Source: Flavobacteriaceae bacterium UBA1903 (GTDB lineage: Bacteria; Bacteroidota; Bacteroidia; Flavobacteriales; Flavobacteriaceae). From it: a stretch of 64,000 nucleotides of DNA. The position numbers were made by a program, and so were the translations under genes. Under the pieces are notes generated by a model. That model saw only the letters and a program-made list of their open reading frames with translations, was not told the origin of the DNA and searched no databases. Shown here in pieces: positions 1 to 8,863 of the stretch (the stretch's first letter is position 1; every line of letters begins with the position of its first letter). The stretch lies in contig DDGL01000016.1 of NCBI GenBank assembly GCA_002337605.1, positions 344,973 to 408,972 on the forward strand, written 5' to 3'.

Positions 1-394
1 AAGTGTTACTGCCAAATAAGTGTTCTTTTGCGCCCGTTGCTCCGTTAGACCCCATAATAATGAGGTCGATAGAATGAAATTGAACAGCTTGGTTCACAGC
101 TGAAATAAAATCATCATAATCAAAAAGGCCATTAAATGTATAAACCTGCGATTTGTATTTCTTGCTCAATTTTTTAACTAATTGATTAATAAGTTTTTTA
201 TTGTCGTTTGCAATACTATCATAAATAGTATCAGTCTTAGAACCAGCAACAAGATCGTCACTTATATATTCTGAAATTTTCTGCACATTGAGAATATAGA
301 AGTTGCACTCCCAATTTTCAAAAAATCGCATTGCATAGTCAATGGCGTTCATTGAGTTTTCCGAAAAGTCTGTAGGTAGAAGGATGTTTTTCAT
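1..394 (-). CDS. Universal stress protein, N-terminal part (cut by window start)
   Basis: About 131 residues are visible; the C-terminus lies outside the window. The translation starts MKNILLPTDFSENS, the typical UspA-fold first strand, followed by AIDYAMRFF. Near the edge is a MGSNGATG stretch like the nucleotide-binding G-x2-G loop of ATP-binding UspA proteins. Its start resembles the stress protein at 16539-17381 (AIDYAVTFF), so the two are probably paralogues. The gene sits downstream of an Fnr-type site and -7 element with the same spacing as other promoters in the window, so induction at low oxygen is inferred. Substrate and partner are unknown. Confidence 0.85.
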   Translation of the reverse strand, partial: MKNILLPTDFSENSMNAIDYAMRFFENWECNFYILNVQKISEYISDDLVAGSKTDTIYDSIANDNKKLINQLVKKLSKKYKSQVYTFNGLFDYDDFISAVNQAVQFHSIDLIIMGSNGATGAKEHLFGSNT

Positions 395-413
395 CAGTTT
401 GACATTTATATGA

Positions 414-456
414 CGAATGTAAATTCAATAGGGAAGAAAAAGAATGAGATATATCA
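414..456 (-). promoter_or_regulatory. Candidate Fnr-type operator plus -7 element
   Basis: TGAGATATATCA at 445-456 is a TGA-N6-TCA palindrome. TACATTCG (414-421, minus strand) is one mismatch from TAnnTTTG. The palindrome centre is 29.5 bp from the start of the -7 element, the same geometry as the stronger sites elsewhere. The half-sites deviate from TGAC/GTCA, so this is the weakest member by sequence. Confidence 0.5.
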
Positions 457-558
457 GTTTAAATAATTTACAGAATAAAATTTCTATGAAACAATTAATA
501 TGAAGATAAACTCATTTTACCAAATGTTAAGATTTATAGTATTAATAGAATATATTTT

Positions 559-1791
559 CTAGTCATTGATTTTCTTAATCTTAAAGGTTTTGATTTTTGA
601 GTTTTGTTTCAGTAATAAACCTATTGCTAATACCAAAATTGCACTGGCGCAAATAAGTGTTAGGTAATAACTGTCAAATATCGCTTTATCTAGCCATATG
701 GCACTGCCCTTGTAAAAAATGAGAGTTTCCGTTACTATATAACCTATAAGAAAGAGAAAGTACACAGTGAAACTGGTGCGTATTAATCTGAAATAATCAA
801 AAAAGAGAAATAGACTCATACTTATAACACCCAAAAAAGTTAGGTGTAAATAACCAATGGTAAATTCTATAATTGAAAAAGCCAGATTTGCAAAATAAGG
901 TATTGAGGTAATCAATTGAAGAATAATTTTTAAGCCTAAAATAACCAAAACGGTCTTGCCGATTAGAACCTGAAGATTACTAAAATTACCTTTCAACAAG
1001 ATTTTATTTTTGGAAAACCATCTTAATAAAAAAAGAAAAGCAAAAAGCTGAAGAACCACACCTAAGCCATTCAATAAATACAAAACCTTTATTTGGACTG
1101 CCCAAAATATAGATAGGAAGAATGTGAAGACCACCCCAAAATTTACAGAGTAGAAAAGGTAGTTGTTTTGGTTTCTTGAAAGGTGAATACCTTTTTTTTC
1201 GAGTATTGCAATCAATATGCCCAGTAGGGCAACCAACATCCAGCCGTTATACTGGAAATGTAGATAGAAATAAATCGAAATTTTATACCAAACTGAAGCT
1301 TTACCCAAAGTGGCCATAACAATCCCTAAAGCCCAAGGGCCCAGAGTTGAAATTACATTATAAAACAGGGCTATTCGTATATACTTATACCAATTGCTGT
1401 GCTTCAGGTTTTTAGGTGTATTTCTTATAAAAAACCAAGCGTACCAATAGGATGCAAATAAGAACAAGGTCGAAAATGTGATTGAAAGAAATGAGTAGCC
1501 CTGAAAGGGAAAGGTGCACAACATTCCAACCAGTGTTATTTGTATAAACACATAAATTTGTCGGTATCGATTACTGTTCTTTTTTTCGTCTGATAAAAGT
1601 TTGTAGAATAATGTTATGAGTGCCAGATACACCCAGCCCAACAAAGCAATGTGGGAATGTCCGTGAACTATATGTCTATAATCCACGCCTATATCAAGAA
1701 TATGCAGCGGCCTTAAAAAAAGACCCAATACAGCAGCTATTAAAAAATAACCCAATGCGAATCGGCTATGTAGTTTTAGATCTATCAACAA
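559..1791 (-). CDS. Polytopic membrane protein of the nos operon, oxidase-subunit-I-like
   Basis: 410 residues with about 11-12 hydrophobic segments. The first third carries HGHSHIALLGW and the middle HFQYNGWM, histidine-glycine motifs that recall heme-binding helices of heme-copper oxidase subunit I and NnrS-like proteins. It is the last gene of the nos run, 27 bp after nosY. A role in heme or copper handling or in electron delivery to NosZ is inferred from context; the sequence does not prove catalytic activity. The full set of CuB ligands of a true oxidase is not evident. It could equally be an NnrS-type accessory protein. Confidence 0.6.
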   Translation of the reverse strand: MLIDLKLHSRFALGYFLIAAVLGLFLRPLHILDIGVDYRHIVHGHSHIALLGWVYLALITLFYKLLSDEKKNSNRYRQIYVFIQITLVGMLCTFPFQGYSFLSITFSTLFLFASYWYAWFFIRNTPKNLKHSNWYKYIRIALFYNVISTLGPWALGIVMATLGKASVWYKISIYFYLHFQYNGWMLVALLGILIAILEKKGIHLSRNQNNYLFYSVNFGVVFTFFLSIFWAVQIKVLYLLNGLGVVLQLFAFLFLLRWFSKNKILLKGNFSNLQVLIGKTVLVILGLKIILQLITSIPYFANLAFSIIEFTIGYLHLTFLGVISMSLFLFFDYFRLIRTSFTVYFLFLIGYIVTETLIFYKGSAIWLDKAIFDSYYLTLICASAILVLAIGLLLKQNSKIKTFKIKKIND

Positions 1792-1818
1792 ATAAATGAA
1801 ATTGTCTGTTCCAAAAAA

Positions 1819-2601
1819 CTAAAAATCTTTTTTTCTGCTTTTTCTGTAAATATTGAGTAAAGGCAAAGCAACCCATAGCGCAAGTGCCGAAAGTGCCATT
1901 AAAAAGCCAAGTCCTGTACCAAAGAATTTCTGAAAAACAGCACCAGTATAGCCCAGCAAAGCAGAGATGTCCAGTTTTAAGAGTATCAAAATACGCGACA
2001 AGTCTATTGGGTTGAAAAGTGTAGCACCTATTGAAAAGGTGTCTAACGGGTATTCTTCTAATAGGATTAGCGACATTAAAAACAATCCGTCATAAATAAC
2101 AGCCATAAACAACCACAGCAATATCGCATAGCTAAACCCTTTGATTTTATTCTCGTTGTAAAGCGCAATATTGAAAGCCAAGCCTGTAAAAATGAGCGTT
2201 AAAAAAGTTCCTGTGACCAACAACAATACAAAATCCCAAATTGCACTGGATTGAAAAAGACCATATAGTATAAAGGGCAATCCCAAACCAATCAACAAAC
2301 TCAACGATAACGATATAGCGACACCAAGATATTGGCCTAAGAAAATCGAAGCGCGCTTTACGGGTTGGGCAAGTAACAATTCTGTAAATTCTTTTGAGTC
2401 GTAATAGTACATTACCCCAAAAATAGTCCCGATGAGTGGTACCAGGATAATGATGACATTCATCAATGTAATAACAGCTTTTGAAAGGTCATTATTTAAG
2501 AAAAGCAATACGAATCCCAGTGCTAAATAAAAGAACAGGTACACATAACTCCAGCGGCTACGTATTAAATCGAAAAAGCTATATTTTAAAATTTTAAACA
2601 T
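1819..2601 (-). CDS. nosY: NosY, ABC transporter permease of the nos system
   Basis: 260 residues, six predicted membrane helices, and the ABC-2 permease signature YYYDSKEFTELLLAQP after the second helix, characteristic of NosY. With NosF and NosD it forms the transporter needed to mature the CuZ centre of nitrous oxide reductase. The start overlaps the end of nosF by 8 bp, indicating translational coupling. Length matches the family (about 260-280 residues). Confidence 0.9.
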   Translation of the reverse strand: MFKILKYSFFDLIRSRWSYVYLFFYLALGFVLLFLNNDLSKAVITLMNVIIILVPLIGTIFGVMYYYDSKEFTELLLAQPVKRASIFLGQYLGVAISLSLSLLIGLGLPFILYGLFQSSAIWDFVLLLVTGTFLTLIFTGLAFNIALYNENKIKGFSYAILLWLFMAVIYDGLFLMSLILLEEYPLDTFSIGATLFNPIDLSRILILLKLDISALLGYTGAVFQKFFGTGLGFLMALSALALWVALPLLNIYRKSRKKDF

Positions 2602-3301
2602 TTTGTTCGGTTAAAAGGTTGGCTATGGCACGTTCAAAATTTGGTTCGTTGGTTTGGGTCAAAAGGGTTTTTATATCGCCTTTAAAGTACACCTTGCCTT
2701 CCAAAAGAAATACAATCTGGTCTGCCATTTCTTCTACAAAGCTCATTATGTGAGAAGTGATTAAAATGGTTTTCCCTTTTGCTTTTTCCTGAAGAATTAA
2801 ATTTTTGAGGTGTAACAATGCAATGGGGTCAAGTCCTGTAGTGGGCTCATCGAGTATAATTAACGGACTGTCAAACATTAAAGTAAGTACCAGATTTACT
2901 TTCTGTTTTGTACCACCAGATAGGTTGCTCAGTTTTTTATTGAGAAATGGGCTTAACTTAAAGAGCTCGATAAGTTGCTTGTCTTCACCATGCAGATTCC
3001 GAAGGTCTTTAATCATTTTTACAAGTTCCTGTACTGTAAGATTAGAAGGGAAATTGGCTATTTGCGGCAGGTAATCTATCTCGTTTCTGTAATTCCATTT
3101 GTTTTTTATAGAATTACCATTGAGCGAAATTGTACCACTATCGGGAATTACCATCCCTAAAATAGATTTTATAAGAGTGGTTTTACCCGATCCATTGGGG
3201 CCAAGAATTGCAAAAATACCCTTTTCTGAAATAGATAGGTCAATGCCTTCAAGCACTTTATTCTTGCCAAAACTTTTGTATAGATTTTCTATGTGTATCA
3301 T
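2594..3301 (-). CDS. nosF: NosF, ABC transporter ATPase of the nos system
   Basis: 235 residues with a complete nucleotide-binding domain: Walker A GPNGSGKTT (about 34-42), Q-loop at LPQ (about 78-80), ABC signature LSGGTKQ, Walker B PLIILDEP, and the switch histidine in ITSH. It powers the NosFYD complex that delivers a sulfur- or copper-related species for NosZ assembly. It overlaps nosD by 4 bp (ATGA) and nosY by 8 bp. It is shorter than many NosF proteins, which often have a C-terminal extension of about 60-70 residues. Confidence 0.9.
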   Translation of the reverse strand: MIHIENLYKSFGKNKVLEGIDLSISEKGIFAILGPNGSGKTTLIKSILGMVIPDSGTISLNGNSIKNKWNYRNEIDYLPQIANFPSNLTVQELVKMIKDLRNLHGEDKQLIELFKLSPFLNKKLSNLSGGTKQKVNLVLTLMFDSPLIILDEPTTGLDPIALLHLKNLILQEKAKGKTILITSHIMSFVEEMADQIVFLLEGKVYFKGDIKTLLTQTNEPNFERAIANLLTEQNV

Positions 3302-4584
3302 TTAATTTTTTTCATTTTTGGACGCTCATCCACTAAATTATCTGGTGTGAATACTGGGGAAACTTTTTCTGAAAAGTCTATAATATCAATAAATAGGCTA
3401 CGCATTAAAATAATGGTTTCCGGCGTCCTGTTTACGATATATGAAAATAGTTTCACCGGACGGTAGGGTATATCGCCTATGCCGTCCCTGTCTAAATCGT
3501 AGCCTGTGTAACTACTCCAATAATTGTTTGCAAATACGTTATCGTTAATACGGCTGTTGTAAGATATATCGAATGAGTTATACAGAAAATTGTTGTACTC
3601 AAACACATTGGTATAGCACGCGCCCAAAACTTTAATGGCATAACCATTTCTTATAAAATTATTTTTGTGGTACGTTATTCGGTTAGAGCCTTCAATGTTA
3701 ATGCCTACTGTATTTTCTTCAAACGTATTTCCGCTTATTTCGGCATCGTTAATTTCTTTCAGTAAAAGGCCAAAAGCGGCTGTTCCCCAATTTTTATGAA
3801 AAGTGTTGTTCAACATTTTTATTCGTTTTGAAAACATTACCGCTACACCTGCACCGTTGTTTTCAAAAGTGTTATTGGTGTACACATCATCGTTTGAAAA
3901 CATAAAGTGAAGCCCATACCTCAGGTTTTCTGTGCTTATGTTATTATCGATGGTTATGTTATCTGAAAATTCCAAATAAATACCATCCCTCGTTTTTTGA
4001 ACAATATTTCGGCCCACAATTACATTTTTGCAATACCAAAGCTGTATGCCGTTGCCCGAATTGTATTCGTCCTGTGCATCACCAATAATCTTATTGTGAT
4101 ATACTTTTCCGTTGTTTGATTTTTCTAAATAGATACCGAAAAACAATTTTTCCAATACCACATTCTGAATCAAGAATTTTTCGCTCTTTACCACACGAAT
4201 GGCTGCGTGGTCGCTGGTGTAGCTTGTGCCTACGTTAATAATGAACAATCCATCTATTGTTACATTGTCTGAAGTAATACGAATGATTTCCCCTTGGTCC
4301 TCTCCATCGATAACTGGGAAGTTTTCTCCTTTTATGGTCAAGGGTTTATCGACAACAATATTAAACTCTTTGTAAGTTCCTTTTTTTATAAAAATCGTAT
4401 CCTCTGCCTCGGCTACGGCAATCGCTTTCTTGAGTGACGCTATGTCGCAGGTGTTGCATACGGTTATCGTTTTTGCCCAGCCAGTTGTAATACTGAAACA
4501 AGCAATTAAAAAAACGATTTTGTATAGAAAAATAATTCTCAAGGCTGTACCTATTTGTTTAAATATGACTTCAATTCTTTCCAA
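3298..4584 (-). CDS. nosD: NosD, periplasmic copper-site maturation protein
   Basis: 428 residues. After a hydrophobic signal segment (about residues 14-37, ending near GWAKT) comes a right-handed parallel beta-helix with many N-[NT]-x-hydrophobic turns, typical of the NosD/CASH family. It is the periplasmic partner of NosF and NosY. The annotated ATG lies 34 bp inside nosL. A TTG codon just after the nosL stop, shortly before the hydrophobic segment, is an alternative start, so the first residues are uncertain. Confidence 0.9.
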   Translation of the reverse strand: MERIEVIFKQIGTALRIIFLYKIVFLIACFSITTGWAKTITVCNTCDIASLKKAIAVAEAEDTIFIKKGTYKEFNIVVDKPLTIKGENFPVIDGEDQGEIIRITSDNVTIDGLFIINVGTSYTSDHAAIRVVKSEKFLIQNVVLEKLFFGIYLEKSNNGKVYHNKIIGDAQDEYNSGNGIQLWYCKNVIVGRNIVQKTRDGIYLEFSDNITIDNNISTENLRYGLHFMFSNDDVYTNNTFENNGAGVAVMFSKRIKMLNNTFHKNWGTAAFGLLLKEINDAEISGNTFEENTVGINIEGSNRITYHKNNFIRNGYAIKVLGACYTNVFEYNNFLYNSFDISYNSRINDNVFANNYWSSYTGYDLDRDGIGDIPYRPVKLFSYIVNRTPETIILMRSLFIDIIDFSEKVSPVFTPDNLVDERPKMKKIK

Positions 4585-4991
4585 TTATAAAGGTTACCGC
4601 CTAAATCTGATTGAATTTTCTCGGCAGTACTCTTTTCTTTAAAAGCGGTTAGGCTTGCACCCATAGGGCTTGGTAATTCTTTAGATATTAAATAGGTAGC
4701 TTCTGAAGAAGGGATGAGTTCTGTTGGGCTTTCATAGTAATTTGTATAGTAAACCCCTGTGTCTGAATTTGGCGTATCTTGTGCGTAATTTAGCATACAT
4801 TCGGTAGCATCAAATTTATATATCTTCCCTTTTTCGGTTACAAATTCTGAACCGTGAATTTTATCTACAATAGTCATTTTACAAAAATGGCAACCATCGT
4901 TTCCGTAATCTATAGTTTGTGGTCCCGTATTACAAGAAACTGTAAATACTGCTAATAGTGTTAAAAGTGACATTTTTATACTGTTTTTCAT
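4551..4991 (-). CDS. nosL: NosL, copper-binding lipoprotein chaperone
   Basis: 146 residues. A lipoprotein signal ends at the lipobox VSCN (Cys20), followed by CHFCKM, the Cys-x2-Cys-x-Met copper(I)-binding motif of NosL. A later MLNYAQD and PMGASLTAF stretch fits the family. It supplies copper to the NosZ apoprotein. The stop codon is overlapped by the start of nosD; the start overlaps the end of the preceding 204-residue membrane protein by 4 bp. Confidence 0.92.
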   Translation of the reverse strand: MKNSIKMSLLTLLAVFTVSCNTGPQTIDYGNDGCHFCKMTIVDKIHGSEFVTEKGKIYKFDATECMLNYAQDTPNSDTGVYYTNYYESPTELIPSSEATYLISKELPSPMGASLTAFKEKSTAEKIQSDLGGNLYNWKELKSYLNK

Positions 4992-5602
4992 ATAGCATTT
5001 TTTTTAGAGCGCTTTCCTACGAAAAAAGCAACAAGCGTTAAAAGCATTCCCAATCCCATTAAATAACCGCCCAATCTTGGATACGAATAGGCATCGAAAT
5101 TCAATAACTTTTTATGTCCCAAAAGTGGTGGTTTGTAGCTCATAGGCGTGCCATCCGGATTTTGAAGTTTCATAATGGCATTAGGGTCTAAGTTGGTACC
5201 GTAATCTACCATCCAAGCGTTAAAGTCGTACATACCCAATATGCCCAAGATGGTCATCACCAAAAACCAACCTAAGAACCAGCGATGGTCTACTTTTTTG
5301 AAAAACGCTAAAAGCCCAATAACAATGCCTAGTGCTGCCATACTGCCTATCACAATCGGGAAAACACTAAACTCCCACATATCACTAGGTTTTGGCAAGG
5401 TTTTCATACCGATATAGTGGTTTAACCCATCAATGTTCTGGATGTCAAATTCACTTTGTCCTTTTATGCCGTTTATGTATATGTTCATTCCCAAAGGTTC
5501 AGGGTATTGTGGTGCGCCCAGTTGTATATTCCATAATGGATATATGAAGAGTCCCAACAACAACAGTGAGCCTATAATCATTAGTATACTTGCCTTTTTC
5601 AT
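4988..5602 (-). CDS. Nos-operon membrane protein of unknown function
   Basis: 204 residues with four predicted membrane helices (about 7-26, 82-104, 112-130, 178-196) and a periplasmic segment containing DGLNHYIGMK. Proteins with this LNHYIGM motif are common next to nosL in Bacteroidota nos clusters and are sometimes fused to NosL; this is recalled family knowledge, not searched here. The position between nosZ and nosL suggests a role in copper delivery or NosZ assembly. Confidence 0.7.
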   Translation of the reverse strand: MKKASILMIIGSLLLLGLFIYPLWNIQLGAPQYPEPLGMNIYINGIKGQSEFDIQNIDGLNHYIGMKTLPKPSDMWEFSVFPIVIGSMAALGIVIGLLAFFKKVDHRWFLGWFLVMTILGILGMYDFNAWMVDYGTNLDPNAIMKLQNPDGTPMSYKPPLLGHKKLLNFDAYSYPRLGGYLMGLGMLLTLVAFFVGKRSKKNAI

Positions 5603-5699
5603 TTTAGCTGTTTTTATGGTGTAGTGCTTATGGGAAAGCGTTTTGATTTAAATAGCAGGCAGTAGATCGCCATACTGCCTGCATAAAAACCAACCAATA

Positions 5700-7661
5700 T
5701 TAGTCTCCAAGAGACCAACTCAATTCTATGTTAGAATTTGCGGGTGAAACCCTAACATATCCCTGCATTTCTTGGTGCAATGCAGAGCAGAAATCTGTAC
5801 AATAAAATGGCCAAACACCTACTTGCTTTGGCTCCCAAACCGATGTTTTGGTCTGCCCTGGCATAACTAATAATTCTGAAGTGTTTTGTCCAATCATTGC
5901 AAAACCGTGCGGAACATCAAAATCCTGTTCGTGATTTGTGATGTGGAAATACACTTTGTCTCCCACTTTAATACCTTCTATATTATCGGGTGTAAAGTGA
6001 CTACGTATGGTGGACATATAGATATGCACTTCGTTACCATCACGTGTTACTTTTGCCTCACCAGGGTTATTTATAGCATACGGGTGTTTGTTTTCGTCCA
6101 GTCTATAGATCTTTTTAGCCTTTGGTGCCAGTAATTCTGCTGGACAACCTGCTGCGTAGTGCGGTTCACCGTGCGTTGGGAAATCATAGATTAGTTCCAT
6201 TTTTTCACCAGAGATATCGTAAATCTGTGCTGAATGTTCCATTTCTGGTCCTACAGGTAAATATCTGTCCTTGGTGATTTTATTTAAGGCAACTGCATAC
6301 CCACCAAATGGTTTTCTGGAATTTCCGCCAGGAATCATTATATGACCTACAGAATAATAGGTAGGCTTTCTATCAACTACTTCCCAAGATCCCAATTTCC
6401 ATTTTACTACTTCAGAAGAGATAAAGAAAGTAGTATAAGCATTTCCTTTGCCATCAAACTCTGTATGTAATGGGCCTAATCCACCACTTTTTACGGTTCC
6501 TGCCAATACGTCTTCAAACTTAAGGATTGGGATTCCGTATGCTTCACCATCAAATTTTTTGCCTTCAATAGCAGCGATCATATTATCGAAAGAGTGTACC
6601 GTAAGGTCTGCAGACAGTTTACCATTACCAATAATGTATTCTCCAGATGGATCTACATCACAACCGTGTGGTGATTTTGGTGTAGGCAGAAAATATACTG
6701 CTCCTGGCACCTTTAATGGGTCAACCGTAAGCACTTCTTTTTTCATTGTGGTTGTTGCCATATGCGTACTTTCATCATACACGTTATGGGCATAATTTGC
6801 AGGTACTTTAGTACCACCTCCATTGTTTACGTACTCTTCAATCTTTTTCCAGTTTACCGCTGCGATGAAATCCTTATCGTTTTGTGATGCATTCACTTCT
6901 TGAAGAGTATGGGCCTCTTCTGTATTATACGTAGTAAAGAAGAACCAACCGTGCGATTTTCCACGCCCTGGGTGTGAAAGGTCGTAATTAAAGCCAGGCA
7001 TCAAAAGCTGGAATTTAATATCCATATGGCCGTGCTCTGGATCTACACTTATAAACGATAGTGATCCTTTAAAGTTTTCTTTATAATCACTTATGGCCAT
7101 ATCACGTTGTGGAATAGGTACGGAAAAACGTGTCCCTGCCACTACATACTCTGTATTTTCTGTAATGAACGACGAACTGTGATTACCAGCACTATTAGGT
7201 ACTTCTATGATTTCTTCTGTTTCAAAAGTACTTAGACTAATTCTCGCAATTCTTGGGGTGTTGTTCCCGTTTATAAAAATCCATCTTCCATCTAATTCTC
7301 CGTTGGTTTGAGAAATATCTGGGTGGTGAGAATCGTCCCAAGGCACAAATCCGTGCGATGTGTTGAGCATTGGTTTTGTTTCTTCAGAATAGCCGTACCC
7401 AGAAGTTGGGAATTGTGAGAAAACAGGTATTTCTTTGAACATTCTACCAGATGGTAAGCCGTACACCGTTAGGTTACCACTATATCCACCAGACATAAAT
7501 GCGTAATAATCGTCCTGTTCGCCAGGTGCAACATACATTTTCTCTGCTGCACTAGCGTTTAATGCTCCATTAGAAGAATTTTGACCATTGTTGTTGCCGC
7601 AACTCGTGAGAAGCGCAAATGCTGCAATAATCGATAGTATATGAATTTTATATTTTTTCAT
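5700..7661 (-). CDS. nosZ: Nitrous oxide reductase NosZ, clade II lipoprotein type
   Basis: 653 residues. It reduces N2O to N2 in the periplasm. The N-terminus is a Sec-type lipoprotein signal (lipobox LLTSCG, Cys21), not a twin-arginine signal, so the enzyme is probably membrane-anchored; absence of Tat is a mark of clade II. A beta-propeller with the histidine motifs DDSHHPD, SPHGCDVDPSG, LGPLHTEFDG and MEHSAQ supplies the CuZ ligands. The C-terminal cupredoxin domain has CuA ligands His585, Cys621, Cys625, His629 and Met632 (CTDFCSALHQEM). All expected copper ligands seem present, so activity is likely. It is third in the operon after cytochrome c and fasciclin genes. Confidence 0.97.
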   Translation of the reverse strand: MKKYKIHILSIIAAFALLTSCGNNNGQNSSNGALNASAAEKMYVAPGEQDDYYAFMSGGYSGNLTVYGLPSGRMFKEIPVFSQFPTSGYGYSEETKPMLNTSHGFVPWDDSHHPDISQTNGELDGRWIFINGNNTPRIARISLSTFETEEIIEVPNSAGNHSSSFITENTEYVVAGTRFSVPIPQRDMAISDYKENFKGSLSFISVDPEHGHMDIKFQLLMPGFNYDLSHPGRGKSHGWFFFTTYNTEEAHTLQEVNASQNDKDFIAAVNWKKIEEYVNNGGGTKVPANYAHNVYDESTHMATTTMKKEVLTVDPLKVPGAVYFLPTPKSPHGCDVDPSGEYIIGNGKLSADLTVHSFDNMIAAIEGKKFDGEAYGIPILKFEDVLAGTVKSGGLGPLHTEFDGKGNAYTTFFISSEVVKWKLGSWEVVDRKPTYYSVGHIMIPGGNSRKPFGGYAVALNKITKDRYLPVGPEMEHSAQIYDISGEKMELIYDFPTHGEPHYAAGCPAELLAPKAKKIYRLDENKHPYAINNPGEAKVTRDGNEVHIYMSTIRSHFTPDNIEGIKVGDKVYFHITNHEQDFDVPHGFAMIGQNTSELLVMPGQTKTSVWEPKQVGVWPFYCTDFCSALHQEMQGYVRVSPANSNIELSWSLGD

Positions 7662-7692
7662 CTGTTCTATATTTAAGGTTACTTGTTTTTTA

Positions 7693-8271
7693 TTAATTGG
7701 CTGTTGGTAAAATCACTTTGTCTACTACGTGCACGATACCATTTCCAGCTTTAACTGTGGCTATGATTTTGGCACCACCTACGTACACATCGTCGCCTTT
7801 TACCTCCACGGTTGTGTTAGTATCATCTGCTTGACCCAATTTTTTGAAATTTTTCAAAAAATCCTTGTCATAGTTTCCAGCAGTTACATGGTGCTTTAGG
7901 ATAGTAGCCAGTTTTTGCTTATTCTCTGGTTTCAGAAGGTCTTCAACCGTGCCAGCCGGCAATGCTTCAAAGGCTTCGTTAGTAGGTGCAAACACCATAA
8001 GCGGTCCTGCATTGACCAACGCATTTTCAAGGTCTGCGGCTTGAACGGCAGCCACAAGTGTGGTGTGGTCTGGTGAGTTCATTGCTATTTGTAGTACGTT
8101 GGGTTTTGATACATCTCCTCCGATAAATGCTTGTCCTTGCTCTTTTGAAGAAGTGGTTGATGTAGCTTCAGTATTTGAAACATTGGTATCACTTGTTTCG
8201 TCCTTACAACTATATAGTGTAAGGGTAAGAGCAAACAATCCTATTAAAAATTTTAAATTGCTTGGTTTCAT
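7693..8271 (-). CDS. Fasciclin-domain lipoprotein of the nos operon
   Basis: 192 residues. A lipoprotein signal (lipobox TLYSCK, Cys22) and a Thr/Ser-rich linker precede one FAS1 domain, with the typical GPLMVFAPTNEAFEALP and the closing NGIVHVVDKVILP. It lies 7 bp from the cytochrome c gene and 31 bp before nosZ. FAS1 lipoproteins are often found in Bacteroidota nos operons, but a biochemical role is not established; adhesion or scaffolding of periplasmic copper proteins is speculation. Confidence 0.88.
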   Translation of the reverse strand: MKPSNLKFLIGLFALTLTLYSCKDETSDTNVSNTEATSTTSSKEQGQAFIGGDVSKPNVLQIAMNSPDHTTLVAAVQAADLENALVNAGPLMVFAPTNEAFEALPAGTVEDLLKPENKQKLATILKHHVTAGNYDKDFLKNFKKLGQADDTNTTVEVKGDDVYVGGAKIIATVKAGNGIVHVVDKVILPTAN

Positions 8272-8278
8272 AATTTAT

Positions 8279-8788
8279 TTATTTTAAGGTTCTGAAATAT
8301 TCTAAGATATCACGAGCTTGCTCTTTGGTCATATTTTGGTTTGCCATAGCAGCACCGTTAAATTCAACTAAAAGGTCTTTTGCACATCTATCTTCAGCAA
8401 CCATTAATTGTGGATCCAAAATCATATTCATAATCCATTCTGGGCTTCTTCTTTTCATAATGCCAGAAGGTGAAGGGCCAATAAAACGCTTTCCTATTTT
8501 ATGGCAAGCTGTACAATTGGTTTTAAATATAGCTGCACCTCTTTCTACCATTGCATTGTCGATAGTGGTAGGTAACTCTAGGTTTTTAATTTCCCCCACA
8601 CCCTTGTTGTCCAAAGTAATTCTCTTGGAAGCTGGTACTTCATCAGATGTTGGTTCCTCAACTTTAATAGATTTCACTTCAGGCTTTTGCCCTATTTGGA
8701 TTCTTTCTTCTTTTTTTTCTTCTTTCCCTCCACAGCTTATGAGGATACCAACTGTGAAAAGGAATGCGAATTTGCCTATTGTTCTCAT
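8279..8788 (-). CDS. Monoheme cytochrome c lipoprotein, first gene of the nos operon
   Basis: 169 residues. Lipobox ISCG (Cys19) is followed by a charged linker rich in Lys and Glu and a class I cytochrome c domain with one heme site, CTACHK, and later methionines that could serve as the sixth ligand. It is a plausible membrane-tethered electron donor to NosZ. As promoter-proximal gene it follows a TAAATTTG -7 element and an Fnr-type operator, so the whole nos operon is probably switched on from here. The reading frame is complete and the start ATG has no competitor. Confidence 0.88.
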   Translation of the reverse strand: MRTIGKFAFLFTVGILISCGGKEEKKEERIQIGQKPEVKSIKVEEPTSDEVPASKRITLDNKGVGEIKNLELPTTIDNAMVERGAAIFKTNCTACHKIGKRFIGPSPSGIMKRRSPEWIMNMILDPQLMVAEDRCAKDLLVEFNGAAMANQNMTKEQARDILEYFRTLK

Positions 8789-8863
8789 TTTTTTGGGTTT
8801 AATTGTTTAAATCAGTTGACATTATTTTTAGTAATGGCCAGAAGGTCTTTCCTTTTGACACTA

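Noticed and set aside
6448..6795. 115-codon plus-strand frame inside nosZ
   Set aside because: It is antisense to a clear nitrous oxide reductase gene, and its product has no recognisable domain.
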